Of a stretch of DNA of 64,000 nucleotides, positions 45,162 through 53,737 are shown piece by piece. The translations under genes and the position numbers were made by a program. Position 1 is the first letter of the stretch. Each line of letters begins with the position of its first letter. Origin of the DNA: Pantoea eucalypti. Its GTDB lineage: Bacteria > Pseudomonadota > Gammaproteobacteria > Enterobacterales > Enterobacteriaceae. Under the pieces are notes generated by a model. The model was not told the DNA's origin, did no database searches, and worked only from the letters and a program-made list of their open reading frames with translations. The stretch spans positions 3,472,001 to 3,536,000 of the forward strand of contig NZ_CP045720.1 of NCBI RefSeq assembly GCF_009646115.1, in the 5' to 3' direction.

Positions 45162-45956
45162 ATGGCAACCGTTTCAGCTCAGGAACAGCGTTTCAACGCT
45201 CAGTCGATGATCTTTCGGCAGAATGACCGTCCACTGGCGGAAAGTCTGCACGAGCGGCTGCAGCAACAGCGTAGTTATCTTCTTGATTCTGTTAAATTCA
45301 GCCAGCCCGCTCCGCACGACACGCAGACACTCGTTGCCTGGTCACAATCAGAGGCTTTTGCCCAGCTTATCCAGCGCTACAGCGATTATCTCTATCGCGA
45401 TCATCCTGATGCGGTTCGTGAAGCAAAGCCGGTGCTCTCTCTGTGGGCGCAATGGTATTTTGGCCTGCTGCTGCCCCCGATGATCATGGCGTTGTTACAG
45501 GAGTCGCGCGCGCTGGACTGCTCACCAGAGCATATTCGTGTCGGTTTTCATGAGAATGGTCATCCGGCCACGTTCTGGATTGATGTGCAGGAGGATGAAG
45601 AAGCCCGCTATCTTAACCCTCAGCAGCGTATTGATCGGCTGATTCAGCAGCATCTGATCCCGGTGGTTAATGGTATTACTCAGCATGGTGATATCAACGC
45701 CCGACTCATCTGGAACAACATGGGCTACTCATTGCAGTGGTTTCTGGGTGAGCTGAAAAGTCAGATCGATGAGACGCTGGTACTGCAACTGGAGCAGGCG
45801 CTATTCTTTAACCAGAAACTGCTGGATGGCAGCGAAAATCCGCTCTACCGCACCATGATCATGCGTAATGGCGAACTGGTCCGTCGCAGCTGTTGCCAGC
45901 GTTATCGCATTCCTGATGTCGAACAATGCGGCAATTGCACCCTGAGCGGCAGCTAA
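45162..45956 (+). CDS. fhuF: Siderophore-iron reductase FhuF
   Basis: [2Fe-2S] protein that reduces ferric hydroxamate siderophores in the cytoplasm to release iron. The 264-residue product has the unusual C-terminal cluster motif RRSCCQRYRIPDVEQCGNC, i.e. C-C-x10-C-x2-C, characteristic of FhuF. AKPVLSLWAQWYFGLLLPPMIMALL and LIWNNMGYSLQWFLGEL are also family blocks. ATG 45162 is chosen over an upstream TTG. A Fur box lies just upstream, and the gene is near the leu tRNAs as in E. coli. Confidence 0.96.
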   Translation: MATVSAQEQRFNAQSMIFRQNDRPLAESLHERLQQQRSYLLDSVKFSQPAPHDTQTLVAWSQSEAFAQLIQRYSDYLYRDHPDAVREAKPVLSLWAQWYFGLLLPPMIMALLQESRALDCSPEHIRVGFHENGHPATFWIDVQEDEEARYLNPQQRIDRLIQQHLIPVVNGITQHGDINARLIWNNMGYSLQWFLGELKSQIDETLVLQLEQALFFNQKLLDGSENPLYRTMIMRNGELVRRSCCQRYRIPDVEQCGNCTLSGS

Positions 45957-46050
45957 ACAGACGTAATTACCACGAATTCTCCGTTTATCTCGTTTACAGG
46001 CACTGAGGCTTGTGGCAATTTTTACGCCTTCGATCAGCCTGGAGAGAAAG

Positions 46051-46515
46051 ATGAGTCTGGAGTCCGTGCGCCAGTTCTTTGCCGAACACGCCCCTGAAAT
46101 TGAAATTATCGAACTGGCAGAAAGCACTGCAACGGTCGGAATGGCTGCGCGCGCCCATGGCGTGACGCCAGGAGAGATTGCGAAAACCCTGTCACTGAAA
46201 GTGAAAAACGACGTCGTGCTGATTGTGACACGCGGCGATGCCCGGCTGGACAATCGCAAGCTGAAAGCCGCGCTAGGCGCAAAAGCGCGGATGCTGAGCG
46301 TTGATGAGGTTATTAACTGGACCGGCCATCCGGTTGGCGGCGTCTGTCCGTTCGGTCTGGAGAATCCGCTGACCGTTTACTGTGATGTCTCACTGCGCAG
46401 TTTCGACGAAGTGTTACCCGCCGCTGGCGCTATCCACAGTGCCGTCCGCATCTCGCCACAGCAGATGGCTGAGCTGACCAACGCCCGCTGGATCGACGTG
46501 TGCGAAGCGATGTAA
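46051..46515 (+). CDS. YbaK/EbsC-family aminoacyl-tRNA deacylase
   Basis: A 154-residue free-standing editing-domain protein that likely hydrolyses a mischarged aminoacyl-tRNA. Family blocks: TVGMAARAHGVTPGEIAKTLSLKVKNDVVLIVTRGDARLDNRKLKAAL, including the conserved lysine in AKTL, and the signature GHPVGGVCPFGL. It is of the YeaK/ProX-like subgroup rather than YbaK itself. GGAGAG lies 6 bases before ATG 46051; a GTG 13 codons earlier is not supported. Substrate not deducible. Confidence 0.9.
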   Translation: MSLESVRQFFAEHAPEIEIIELAESTATVGMAARAHGVTPGEIAKTLSLKVKNDVVLIVTRGDARLDNRKLKAALGAKARMLSVDEVINWTGHPVGGVCPFGLENPLTVYCDVSLRSFDEVLPAAGAIHSAVRISPQQMAELTNARWIDVCEAM

Positions 46516-46632
46516 TGCTTTGCATCTCTTGATCCAGCCCTGATGCTGCACACCTCCTGACAGCGTTTATCAGCCTTTGAGGGTCATTGCCGCATCATGC
46601 AAACCTATCAGGCGCGCCAGTAAGCGGGTGAG

Positions 46633-47628
46633 TTAATCGCCCATCTCAGTCAGCCGCTTAAAGGCTTCTTCGATGATCGACAACAGCATCGTGTTATCGA
46701 CGCGGTGCAGCACATGAACCCATGCGCCGCAGTGCTCAGGTACGCCGACAGCAAGCCGTAGCGGCTGACGATAACGCCAGCTTTTACCGCGCGTTGCACC
46801 GGGACGTAGCTCGATATCGACACGGTAATCGATGCCAGACGCGACCCGCTGGTTCAGCAGCCAGGCCACAACCAGTGCATCGTGGATCCAGCATCCCGCC
46901 AGTTGACGCGTTTCCATGGAATAGTTGATCCATGGACGCAGCGTGTCTCGCACAAAATCGGCCAGCGGATGATCGACAGCAGTAAGACGGGTGAGATCCT
47001 GCTGGGTCAGCAGCGTCTGCGTGGTGACATCCATTGGCACCAGCGTCACGGCGGCACCGCTGTGCAATACCTGATGCGCAGCCTCCGGATCCAGGCCAAA
47101 ATTGGTGTCTTTGATATAATCATCCAGCGTAAACACGCCACCCATGATGACAATTTCTGCCACAGAGTCTGCCATCGCAGGATAGCGCTGCATTGCCAGC
47201 GCCACATTCGTCAGCGGGCCAATCGCCACCAGGGTAATTTCGCCCGGATTGTCGCAAATCAGTTTGCCCATCGCGTCAGCAGCATCAAACGCATCCGCTG
47301 CAACATCTGCTGGTTGACGCACGCCCTTCCACAGCTCACTCAGCGCAAGCTGATTGACCCGATTATCCAGCGTTTCACGCCACGGCGCAGGATCTTCCTG
47401 TAACGCCTGCGTCGCACCCTGGATGACCGGAACAGACGATCCCAGCCGGACAATCAGATCTTTGGCGACGCGCGCGCCCACGTCGCTGGGTGTATTGCCC
47501 GCCACGGTAGTGATTAATTCCAGCGACAGTGCAGGTGAAGCTAATGCCAGCGCAATCGCCAGCCCATCATCGGTGTTGGCACCCGCGATACCGTTGCCGG
47601 GATCGCAATCAATAATGATTCTTTTCAT
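46633..47628 (-). CDS. Nucleoside hydrolase (IunH/Rih family, variant metal loop)
   Basis: Hydrolyses the N-glycosidic bond of nucleosides to ribose plus base. The 331-residue product has the calcium loop as DCDPGNGIAGANTDDGLA, with seven extra residues between DPGN and DD compared with the usual DxDPGxDD. LVAIGPLTNVALAM, IVIMGGVF, the NFGLDPEAAHQVL motif and a C-terminal HDALVVAWLL (active-site His) complete the pattern. Last gene of an operon with an MFS transporter and LacI regulator; 12 bp follow lacI. A scavenging role for imported nucleosides is inferred. Confidence 0.92.
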   Translation of the reverse strand: MKRIIIDCDPGNGIAGANTDDGLAIALALASPALSLELITTVAGNTPSDVGARVAKDLIVRLGSSVPVIQGATQALQEDPAPWRETLDNRVNQLALSELWKGVRQPADVAADAFDAADAMGKLICDNPGEITLVAIGPLTNVALAMQRYPAMADSVAEIVIMGGVFTLDDYIKDTNFGLDPEAAHQVLHSGAAVTLVPMDVTTQTLLTQQDLTRLTAVDHPLADFVRDTLRPWINYSMETRQLAGCWIHDALVVAWLLNQRVASGIDYRVDIELRPGATRGKSWRYRQPLRLAVGVPEHCGAWVHVLHRVDNTMLLSIIEEAFKRLTEMGD

Positions 47629-47640
47629 ATTTTTTATACG

Positions 47641-48663
47641 TTAACTCTGACTTTGCGGCTGGCAACCGCAGGATTCACCGATTTCAAGATAGTGTGGAAA
47701 CTCCTTCAATTGCGCTTCGCTCTCGCCCTCTTTCAGCATCTGAATCGCAGAGCGGGCCATGTCACGCAGTGGCTGGCGCACAGTCGTTAATGTCGGGACA
47801 TGAAATGACGAGTGATTGGTTCCGTTAAAGCAGACCAGCGCCACATCCTGTGGCACCCGAATCTGATGTTCGGAAAAGGCGCGAAGCGCACCAATCGCCT
47901 GACCTTCGTTACTGGTAAACAGTGCACGCGGCACACAACCCCGCGCGATCATAGCCTGCGCTGCCTCGTAGCCACCCTGAGGGGTGTAGCTGGCGGGAAA
48001 CATCAGCGACTCATCAATGGGCAGGCCACGATCCTGCATTGCATCACGCCACCCCTGGATGCGATCCTGTGCATTGAGCATATCGACCGGACCGCTGATA
48101 ATGCCGACCTGCTGATAGCCGTGACTTAACAGATGCGCCGTTACCTGCCAGGCGGCCTGACGTTCATTCACCCGCAGCATGTTAACGCCCGGCTGTGGCT
48201 CAACCCGCTCCAGCATCACCAGCGGCGTACCGCTGGCTTTAATCAAATCAATGTAAGGATGGCGATCGACGCTGTTGTAAAACAGCCCATCCACCTGACG
48301 GTTAAGCAGTCCCTGAATTAACTCCAGTTCTCGCCTGCGGTCATCACCGGCATCTCCCAGCAGCATAACGTGACCGTGGTTCATCGACTCCTGCAGCAAC
48401 ATGTGCGCCATGGAGGCGACAAAAGGATTGCCGATATTAGGCACCACCAATCCAAAGGTCTTGGTATTACCGGATGCCAGTGCGCGTGCTGCGGCATTTG
48501 GCCGGTAACCCGTCGCTTTAATCGCTTCAAGTACCCGCTGACGGGTGGCCTCAGCGACCGGACGCGGCCCGTTGTTAATGACATAACTGACGACTGCCAC
48601 TGAGGTGCCTGCCGCTTTCGCAACTTCTCTGCGGGTCACTTTTCCCGTTAATGACTTAGGCAC
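47641..48663 (-). CDS. LacI-family regulator of the transporter/nucleoside hydrolase operon
   Basis: A 340-residue LacI repressor. The helix-turn-helix and hinge are at residues 8-60 (TRREVAKAAGTSVAVVSYVINNGPRPVAEATRQRVLEAIKATGYRPNAAARALASG), followed by a ribose-binding-protein-like effector domain (FGLVVPNIGNPFVASMAHMLLQE). I place the start at GTG 48663, eight bases after GGAGG; the ATG 5 codons upstream overlaps that ribosome site. The C-terminus CGCQPQSQS is unusual. A terminator lies just upstream of the gene, and a matching palindrome sits in the operon promoter. Effector probably a nucleoside or base. Confidence 0.9.
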   Translation of the reverse strand: MPKSLTGKVTRREVAKAAGTSVAVVSYVINNGPRPVAEATRQRVLEAIKATGYRPNAAARALASGNTKTFGLVVPNIGNPFVASMAHMLLQESMNHGHVMLLGDAGDDRRRELELIQGLLNRQVDGLFYNSVDRHPYIDLIKASGTPLVMLERVEPQPGVNMLRVNERQAAWQVTAHLLSHGYQQVGIISGPVDMLNAQDRIQGWRDAMQDRGLPIDESLMFPASYTPQGGYEAAQAMIARGCVPRALFTSNEGQAIGALRAFSEHQIRVPQDVALVCFNGTNHSSFHVPTLTTVRQPLRDMARSAIQMLKEGESEAQLKEFPHYLEIGESCGCQPQSQS

Positions 48664-48678
48664 ATCATGTCCCTCCAT

Positions 48679-48704
48679 AAAAACAGGCCGCTTTATACGG
48701 CCTG
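48679..48704 (-). terminator. Terminator between MFS gene and lacI
   Basis: CAGGCCG and CGGCCTG form a 7-bp stem with a 7-nt loop, followed on the minus strand by TTTTTA. It lies inside the operon only 16 bases before the lacI start, so it should lower expression of lacI and the hydrolase relative to the transporter. Confidence 0.8.
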
Positions 48705-48747
48705 CTGGTTGTCGCTCTCTTCTGGCAGATGAGATCCTCAGGTACTG

Positions 48748-50136
48748 CTAGATGGCATCTTCAGGCAGATTCAGATTTCGCCCTCGCGTCTCAGGCGCGA
48801 CAAAGGTAGTAAAGAATCCAATGGCGGCCATTGCCGAGAAATAGACTGCAATCGGCCACCAGTGACCGGTATAAGAAAGCATAGCAGCGGCAACAAGCGG
48901 TGCGGTGCCGCCGGACAAAATCGAGCCCAGTTCTTTAGCCACCGCCATTTTGGTATAGCGATGATGAACACCGAACATCTCGACACCCCAGGCCGCCTGC
49001 ACGCCAAAAATACCCAGTGACGCCAGCGCCATACCGACCACGATTACCGGAATCACCAGCATCGGTTCACGGGTATCCAGCAGCGTAAAAGCAGGCCAGG
49101 CGTAAAACATCAGCAACAGACAGAAAACGCGATACACGATCCGGCGACCAAAGCGGTCAGAAAGCCAGCCCGCTAAAGGAATGATCAGGAAGCCCAGCAG
49201 CGACGCGAGAAACACGGCGGTGGTCGGTACAGACTTATCCACCATCAGCACTTTTGCGACGTAACCCACGATGAAGCCTTGCGCCAGATAGGAAGGGCCG
49301 TTTTCGCCGATGCGCAGGCCAACCATGGTCCAGAAAGCGCGGGTACGCTGGAAGAAAGGCCGCTGATCGACCACCGACGCTGCCTTCATGCCAGCACGTT
49401 CCGCTTCCATCTCCGCTTTTCTGCGCTCAAACACCGGCGTCTCTCGCAAATGACGGCGAATCCACAATGCAACCAGTGCAATCAGCGCACTGCTGAGGAA
49501 AGGAATACGCCAGCCCCACTCCAGCAGGCTCTGCTGATCCATCTGCACCACCAGCAGCCAGACCAGCGAAGCCAGCAGCGTGCCACTATTGGAACCCAGC
49601 GCGATCACAGAAGAGACCAGTCCGCGGCGCTCTGTCGGCGCATATTCGCCCAGCATCACCGTGCCGCCCGATAACTCCGCACCCGCGCCGAATCCCTGTG
49701 TAAAGCGGAGCAGAACCAGGCAGGCAGGCGCCCATACGCCAATAGAGGCGTAGCCCGGGATTAAGCCGATAAAGGTTGTGGAAGCACCCATCAGAATAAT
49801 GGTGGAGATCATGACGACCTTTCGGCCTTTGCGATCGCCGAGCCAGCCAAAAAACAACGCGCCGATGGGCCGGGCAACAAAGCCGACTGACCAGGTCGCG
49901 AAGCTGGAGAGCAGCGCCATGGCTGGGGTTGATTCGGGAAAGAAGACGTCGCCAAAGATGATACCGGCAGCCAGGCCATAGAGCGCGAAATCCGCGTACT
50001 CCATTGCCGTTCCGAGCCAGCATGAGAAAGTGGCGCGCCAGAAATCTTTGCGGCCTGAAGGGGTGTCAAACCGCTCATCGGCGGCTGAAGTGGATGACAG
50101 TGATGCCTGCTGCTTAACGGAATTGTGTGCCGTCAT
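48748..50136 (-). CDS. MFS transporter, metabolite:H+ symporter (ProP/ShiA-like) family
   Basis: Inner-membrane proton symporter, 462 residues with twelve predicted membrane segments. MHS-family marks: RATFSCWLGTAMEYADFALYGLAAGIIFGDVFFPE at the N-terminus, RPIGALFFGWLGDRKGRK between helices 2 and 3, LRFTQGFGAGAELSGGTVMLGEYAP, and LAGWLSDRFGRR in the second half. Known relatives carry proline/betaine, shikimate, citrate or other acids; here a nucleoside or its product is suggested by the linked hydrolase. ATG 50136 is preferred; the longer frame adds a non-conserved 35 residues. First gene of the operon. Confidence 0.88.
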   Translation of the reverse strand: MTAHNSVKQQASLSSTSAADERFDTPSGRKDFWRATFSCWLGTAMEYADFALYGLAAGIIFGDVFFPESTPAMALLSSFATWSVGFVARPIGALFFGWLGDRKGRKVVMISTIILMGASTTFIGLIPGYASIGVWAPACLVLLRFTQGFGAGAELSGGTVMLGEYAPTERRGLVSSVIALGSNSGTLLASLVWLLVVQMDQQSLLEWGWRIPFLSSALIALVALWIRRHLRETPVFERRKAEMEAERAGMKAASVVDQRPFFQRTRAFWTMVGLRIGENGPSYLAQGFIVGYVAKVLMVDKSVPTTAVFLASLLGFLIIPLAGWLSDRFGRRIVYRVFCLLLMFYAWPAFTLLDTREPMLVIPVIVVGMALASLGIFGVQAAWGVEMFGVHHRYTKMAVAKELGSILSGGTAPLVAAAMLSYTGHWWPIAVYFSAMAAIGFFTTFVAPETRGRNLNLPEDAI

Positions 50137-50718
50137 AACCCTATCCCTGAATGAGTATGCAGATCGATAAACGCCCGTCCATGGGTCGATTCCCTGATGA
50201 AAGCGGAATCCCCCGGTGACGACGTTCAGTGGGCGAACCATGATGAAAGGTTAAAGGATTCCCTGGTGTTGGAATCGTATTCATCGCCCCCTTTCGCCGG
50301 TGTATTTTTCACCGGTCGCTTAAACTGAGCGAATATAACTTAACAATCGATGGAGCCTACTGTGCATCGGGCACCGTGAGCAATCACTGGGGACTTAGTG
50401 TATCTACGCGCGTAGATAAATCAATAGATCCTGACGATATTTGTTAGAAAAACTTCATTATAACATTCCGTCATCACCCATTTTTTGCGCAAATTCAGCG
50501 AGTTAAACGCCTTCTTATTGCACAAAAAAAGTTACCAGCGCCTGTAAGTTATCTGATTCACTAATCATTAAGCACGATAAAAGGGGCAACGTTCCCTTCA
50601 TCATTTTCAGTTATCGCACGCGCAGATTACCTGCAAATGACACTGGCTGTTTATTCTGAAAAATCACCGTAAACACAGGCAATGCGTTACCCTGACCAAA
50701 AGGCCGGACAGAGATACG
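50137..50718. other. 582-bp control region between the MFS operon and the phosphatase gene
   Basis: No gene is visible. It holds the palindromic operator/promoter listed next and an inverted repeat CCGGTG-N7-CACCGG at 50297-50315 in the predicted leader. The stretch 50425-50718 near the phosphatase gene shows nothing I can assign. Confidence 0.6.
50397..50424 (-). promoter_or_regulatory. Promoter with LacI-type operator in its spacer
   Basis: TATCTACGCGCGTAGATA (50401-50418) is a perfect 18-bp palindrome with a central CG, the form of a LacI-family operator. On the minus strand TTGATT (50424-50419) and TACACT (50402-50397) form -35 and -10 with a 16-bp spacer that lies within the palindrome. 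Predicted leader about 255 nt to the MFS gene. Confidence 0.75.
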
Positions 50719-51273
50719 ATGAAAATTATTCTGATGCGACACGGTAAACCTGACCACCAGGCGGCGGGTCGCCAGAGTGTGCAGGCACTGGCTGACTGGT
50801 GCGAAGCGTACGATCTGTCACAGGTCAGTGACGGACCGCCGCCGCGCAGCATCGAAATTGCCCGTCAGGCTACGTTTATCGTCTGCAGTCCCCTGCCCCG
50901 CGCGCAATCCTCACTGAGCCAGCTCGGTCTGGAACCCCATGAGGTTGATGCGCTGTTCAGCGAAGTCGCCGTGCCGCTGGTGAAAACCGGTGAGGTACAA
51001 TTACCGACCGTGTGCTGGCTGGCCCTGCTGCGGCTTTTGTGGTTTTGCGGTTATGCAGGCGACGCGGAGTCGCTGCAACATGCACGCAGCCGCGCTTCGG
51101 CGGCGGCAGAAAAACTGATCGATCATTCACAGCAAGGCACGGTACTGCTGCTGGGCCACGGCATCATGAACAAAATGATTGCGCGTGAGTTACGAAAACG
51201 CGGCTGGCAGGCAGAGAAGCATGCCAGCAGCCGGCACTGGAGCACTGCGATCTATCATCGTCCGTTTATCTGA
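50719..51273 (+). CDS. Histidine phosphatase family protein
   Basis: A 184-residue phosphoglycerate-mutase-like phosphatase: catalytic RHG motif MKIILMRHGKPDHQ (His8) and second His in LLLGHGIMNKMIARELRKRGW. The middle has a conserved FIVCSPLPRAQSSLSQLG, the usual second-Arg motif (SPLPRAxxS). A hydrophobic stretch LALLRLLWFCGYAG is unusual for a soluble phosphatase. The 3' end overlaps the convergent beta-propeller gene by 19 bp. Substrate unknown. Confidence 0.87.
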   Translation: MKIILMRHGKPDHQAAGRQSVQALADWCEAYDLSQVSDGPPPRSIEIARQATFIVCSPLPRAQSSLSQLGLEPHEVDALFSEVAVPLVKTGEVQLPTVCWLALLRLLWFCGYAGDAESLQHARSRASAAAEKLIDHSQQGTVLLLGHGIMNKMIARELRKRGWQAEKHASSRHWSTAIYHRPFI

Positions 51274-52220
51274 CCGAGCGGAAAATAGCCCAGTACCTCA
51301 CAGCCCGTGCCAACACGCGGCGTGGCAATGACTTTACGCTGTGCCAGATCGATCACACTCAGCGTGCCATCATCCTGATTGGCAATCAGCAGCTGTTGCC
51401 TGTCGGGCGTGAAGCAGCCATCCATCGGCATGTTACCCACGCTGATATCGCCCAGCGGATTCAGCAGATCGTCAAACAGTGTCACCCGCGGTTCCTGATC
51501 CCCTATTGCCACCAGCTGTTCGCCATCGGCGCTGAAGCGAACCACCTGACAAGGCTGCTGATGACCCGGCAACGTAATGCGCTGGCGAATACGGTGGCTC
51601 TGCCGATCGATCAGATAGAGCAGCGGCGCGTCAGCGGCACTGGCGACCAGATAAGGGTGTTTCGGTGATGCGGCAATGCCCGCAATCGGGCCAGGAAGCA
51701 GGATGGTATCGATCACCCGTCCTTCCGCTTCACAGAGATCCACAACGGTGATGGTCGCATCCTCTTCGTTATCGGTGAACAGCTTGCGGCCGCTGGGTGA
51801 CAGTGTCAGGCGATGCGCATTGTGAGAAGGAATCGGGATAATTTTTTCTACTTTGTCAGTCTGCGGATCGATCACCGCCACGGCGGCACTCTGCTCACAG
51901 CAGAGATAGACTTTGCCATCGCGCCCCAGCTGTCCGCTGTGGGGTGCCCGCAGCGGCGACAGATCGATAAAGCCACTGATCTCGCGACGCTGTAAATCAA
52001 TGACCGCCACTTTATGACCCGGATGCGGGTTATTACCTTGAACGCCGTCGCCATAAATAGGGACATAGGCCTTACCCCAGGGGGCCAGCATCAGGAGTTC
52101 ATGCGGCCGCGGTGGAAAAGCGTTCAGTTCCCGCTCGACCGCGAAGGTTTCCGGATTAAGAAACAGGACGCGATTACCCTGTTTATCGACCGCCAGTAAA
52201 CCGTAAGCTTCACTCTGCAT
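51255..52220 (-). CDS. YncE-like beta-propeller protein
   Basis: A 321-residue seven-bladed propeller of the YncE/YVTN family, with repeated blocks such as KVAVIDLQRREISGFIDLS, AAVAVIDPQTDKVEKIIPI, ITVVDLCEAEGRVIDTILL and GTLSVIDLAQRKVIATP. Unlike E. coli YncE it has no signal peptide, so it should be cytoplasmic. ATG 52220 has AAGGAG 5 bases upstream, better than the GTG two codons earlier. Convergent with and overlapping the phosphatase gene by 19 bp. Likely a scaffold or binding protein; ligand unknown. Confidence 0.8.
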   Translation of the reverse strand: MQSEAYGLLAVDKQGNRVLFLNPETFAVERELNAFPPRPHELLMLAPWGKAYVPIYGDGVQGNNPHPGHKVAVIDLQRREISGFIDLSPLRAPHSGQLGRDGKVYLCCEQSAAVAVIDPQTDKVEKIIPIPSHNAHRLTLSPSGRKLFTDNEEDATITVVDLCEAEGRVIDTILLPGPIAGIAASPKHPYLVASAADAPLLYLIDRQSHRIRQRITLPGHQQPCQVVRFSADGEQLVAIGDQEPRVTLFDDLLNPLGDISVGNMPMDGCFTPDRQQLLIANQDDGTLSVIDLAQRKVIATPRVGTGCEVLGYFPLGQINGR

Positions 52221-52723
52221 GCGCACTCCTTTCTCAGTAAGTTCTTCTTAAGCGTAGACAATCCTCTTCAGCCTGTCTGATGCTGCGGATTGATGAGCCG
52301 GGCTTACCCCACCTATTAAGTGCAATATTCACGACTGCGGTGACCAGGCCTTATGTCAGCCCGATAATAAAGCATGATATTAAGATATTCCTTAATTAAA
52401 GATTTCGTCATATTTAAATAAATGATTAACAGCGACAATATTATTATTTCGCTAAGGTGACCGGATTATTTCCGTATTATCCTAAAATCAAAAAAAGACA
52501 TAGCTAATGTGTAAATAATGCTTTATTAAAAAGGTGCAGTGCAATTAAACAGCCGTGAGGAAACTTCCGCGCGCTAAACCACTGCGTCGCCACCAGGGAA
52601 AACCATTCATTCATTCCCGCACTCATCGGAATTGCAGCCAGTATGCAATGCCAGCCGTTGCCGCCGCACGCGGAACGGGCAGAGCCTGTACTGTGACGGG
52701 AAAATAAAAATAACAGGTGCACC
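52221..52723. other. 503-bp AT-rich region before the glycosyltransferase gene
   Basis: Visibly AT-rich from about 52330 to 52540, more so than any other part of the window, then GC-rich to the next gene. No convincing gene, tRNA or repeat is seen. Such DNA is a typical H-NS target and may mark acquired DNA. Confidence 0.6.
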
Positions 52724-53737
52724 ATGACTTCACATCGCCAACGTCCAGCGCATAAAATCTGGCGTAACTGGAAAAGAATATCGTTCAGTAGCCAGATGTT
52801 ATGGAATAAGAAACAGCAGAGACTCTGTCAGGCACCGGAATATGATCCGGGACAGGAAGATAATGTCGTATTGGTCTCGCAGCAGAAAGATCTGCCGGAG
52901 ATTCCAAAAATTGTCTGGATGGTCTGGCATAACGATCACCTGCCCACCTCAATGGCGCTGAACATCAGTAAAATCCGGCGGGATAATCCCGATCACCAGG
53001 TGTATCTGATTACACAGCGCACGCTGTCGCAGTGGCTGCCCGAACTCAGCTTTATCTCTTCGGATCTGACGCTGGCCCATAAAAGTGAAATTATCCGGCT
53101 TGAGCTGATTCACCGTTATGGTGGCATCGGCATCGACTGCAGCACCCTGTTGTTTGAGAACCTTGCCTGGGTACATCGCGCGCACGAGGCACGACCAATG
53201 GATCTCATCGGTTACTACCGCGAGCAGTCAACGATGAATCTGCTGGCGCCGGTTACTGAGAGCTGGTTTCTGGCCGCGCCACCGCAAAACCCGTTTATTC
53301 GCGAATGGCTGAAACAACTGGCGCCGGTTAAAAACGTCGGTATCCGCAACTATTTCCATGAACTGAAGAAGCGCGATGATTTTCCGCTGATTGTGCAGAA
53401 TATTGATAATCCCTCGCGCCAGCTCCTGTCGCTGGCACAGCAGGTTGCGATGCGTGAATACCGGCGGGCCAATCTCTATCTGCGTAAAGGCGAAGCCAGC
53501 GCCTGGTACTATCAGCGTTTACATGCCGACAGCAGCAGCGCCTTTGCGCAGTCCGTGATGTTTCATCAGCGGCCACAGACGCCGCCGCCGATTATCAAAT
53601 TAACCGGCAACGAGCGACTGCATCTCGACTTCAATCTGCGGCTGGGTTTGTATAACCGCAGCAGTTTGATCGGCGAGATGATGCAGACCACACCGCCTGC
53701 GCTGGCATTGCCCTCAGCGGTCAAAGCGCGCGCGTAG
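52724..53737 (+). CDS. Glycosyltransferase, capsular polysaccharide synthesis type (Caps_synth / GT32-like)
   Basis: A 337-residue predicted sugar transferase. LPEIPKIVWMVWHNDHLP (about residues 60-80) and SEIIRLELIHRYGGIGIDCSTLLFENL (about 125-150) are the hallmark blocks of the GT-A-type capsular/GT32 group; the GIGID-x-S segment stands for the DxD sugar-nucleotide site. No membrane segment is evident, so it is probably a peripheral cytoplasmic enzyme. It stands alone, without other polysaccharide genes, next to an AT-rich stretch, and converges with the LysR gene with a 24-bp overlap. Acceptor unknown. Confidence 0.8.
   Translation: MTSHRQRPAHKIWRNWKRISFSSQMLWNKKQQRLCQAPEYDPGQEDNVVLVSQQKDLPEIPKIVWMVWHNDHLPTSMALNISKIRRDNPDHQVYLITQRTLSQWLPELSFISSDLTLAHKSEIIRLELIHRYGGIGIDCSTLLFENLAWVHRAHEARPMDLIGYYREQSTMNLLAPVTESWFLAAPPQNPFIREWLKQLAPVKNVGIRNYFHELKKRDDFPLIVQNIDNPSRQLLSLAQQVAMREYRRANLYLRKGEASAWYYQRLHADSSSAFAQSVMFHQRPQTPPPIIKLTGNERLHLDFNLRLGLYNRSSLIGEMMQTTPPALALPSAVKARA

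Noticed and set aside
52504..52725. Possible 73-codon gene on the minus strand before the glycosyltransferase
   Set aside because: It overlaps the glycosyltransferase start, has no motif and no upstream ribosome site of note.
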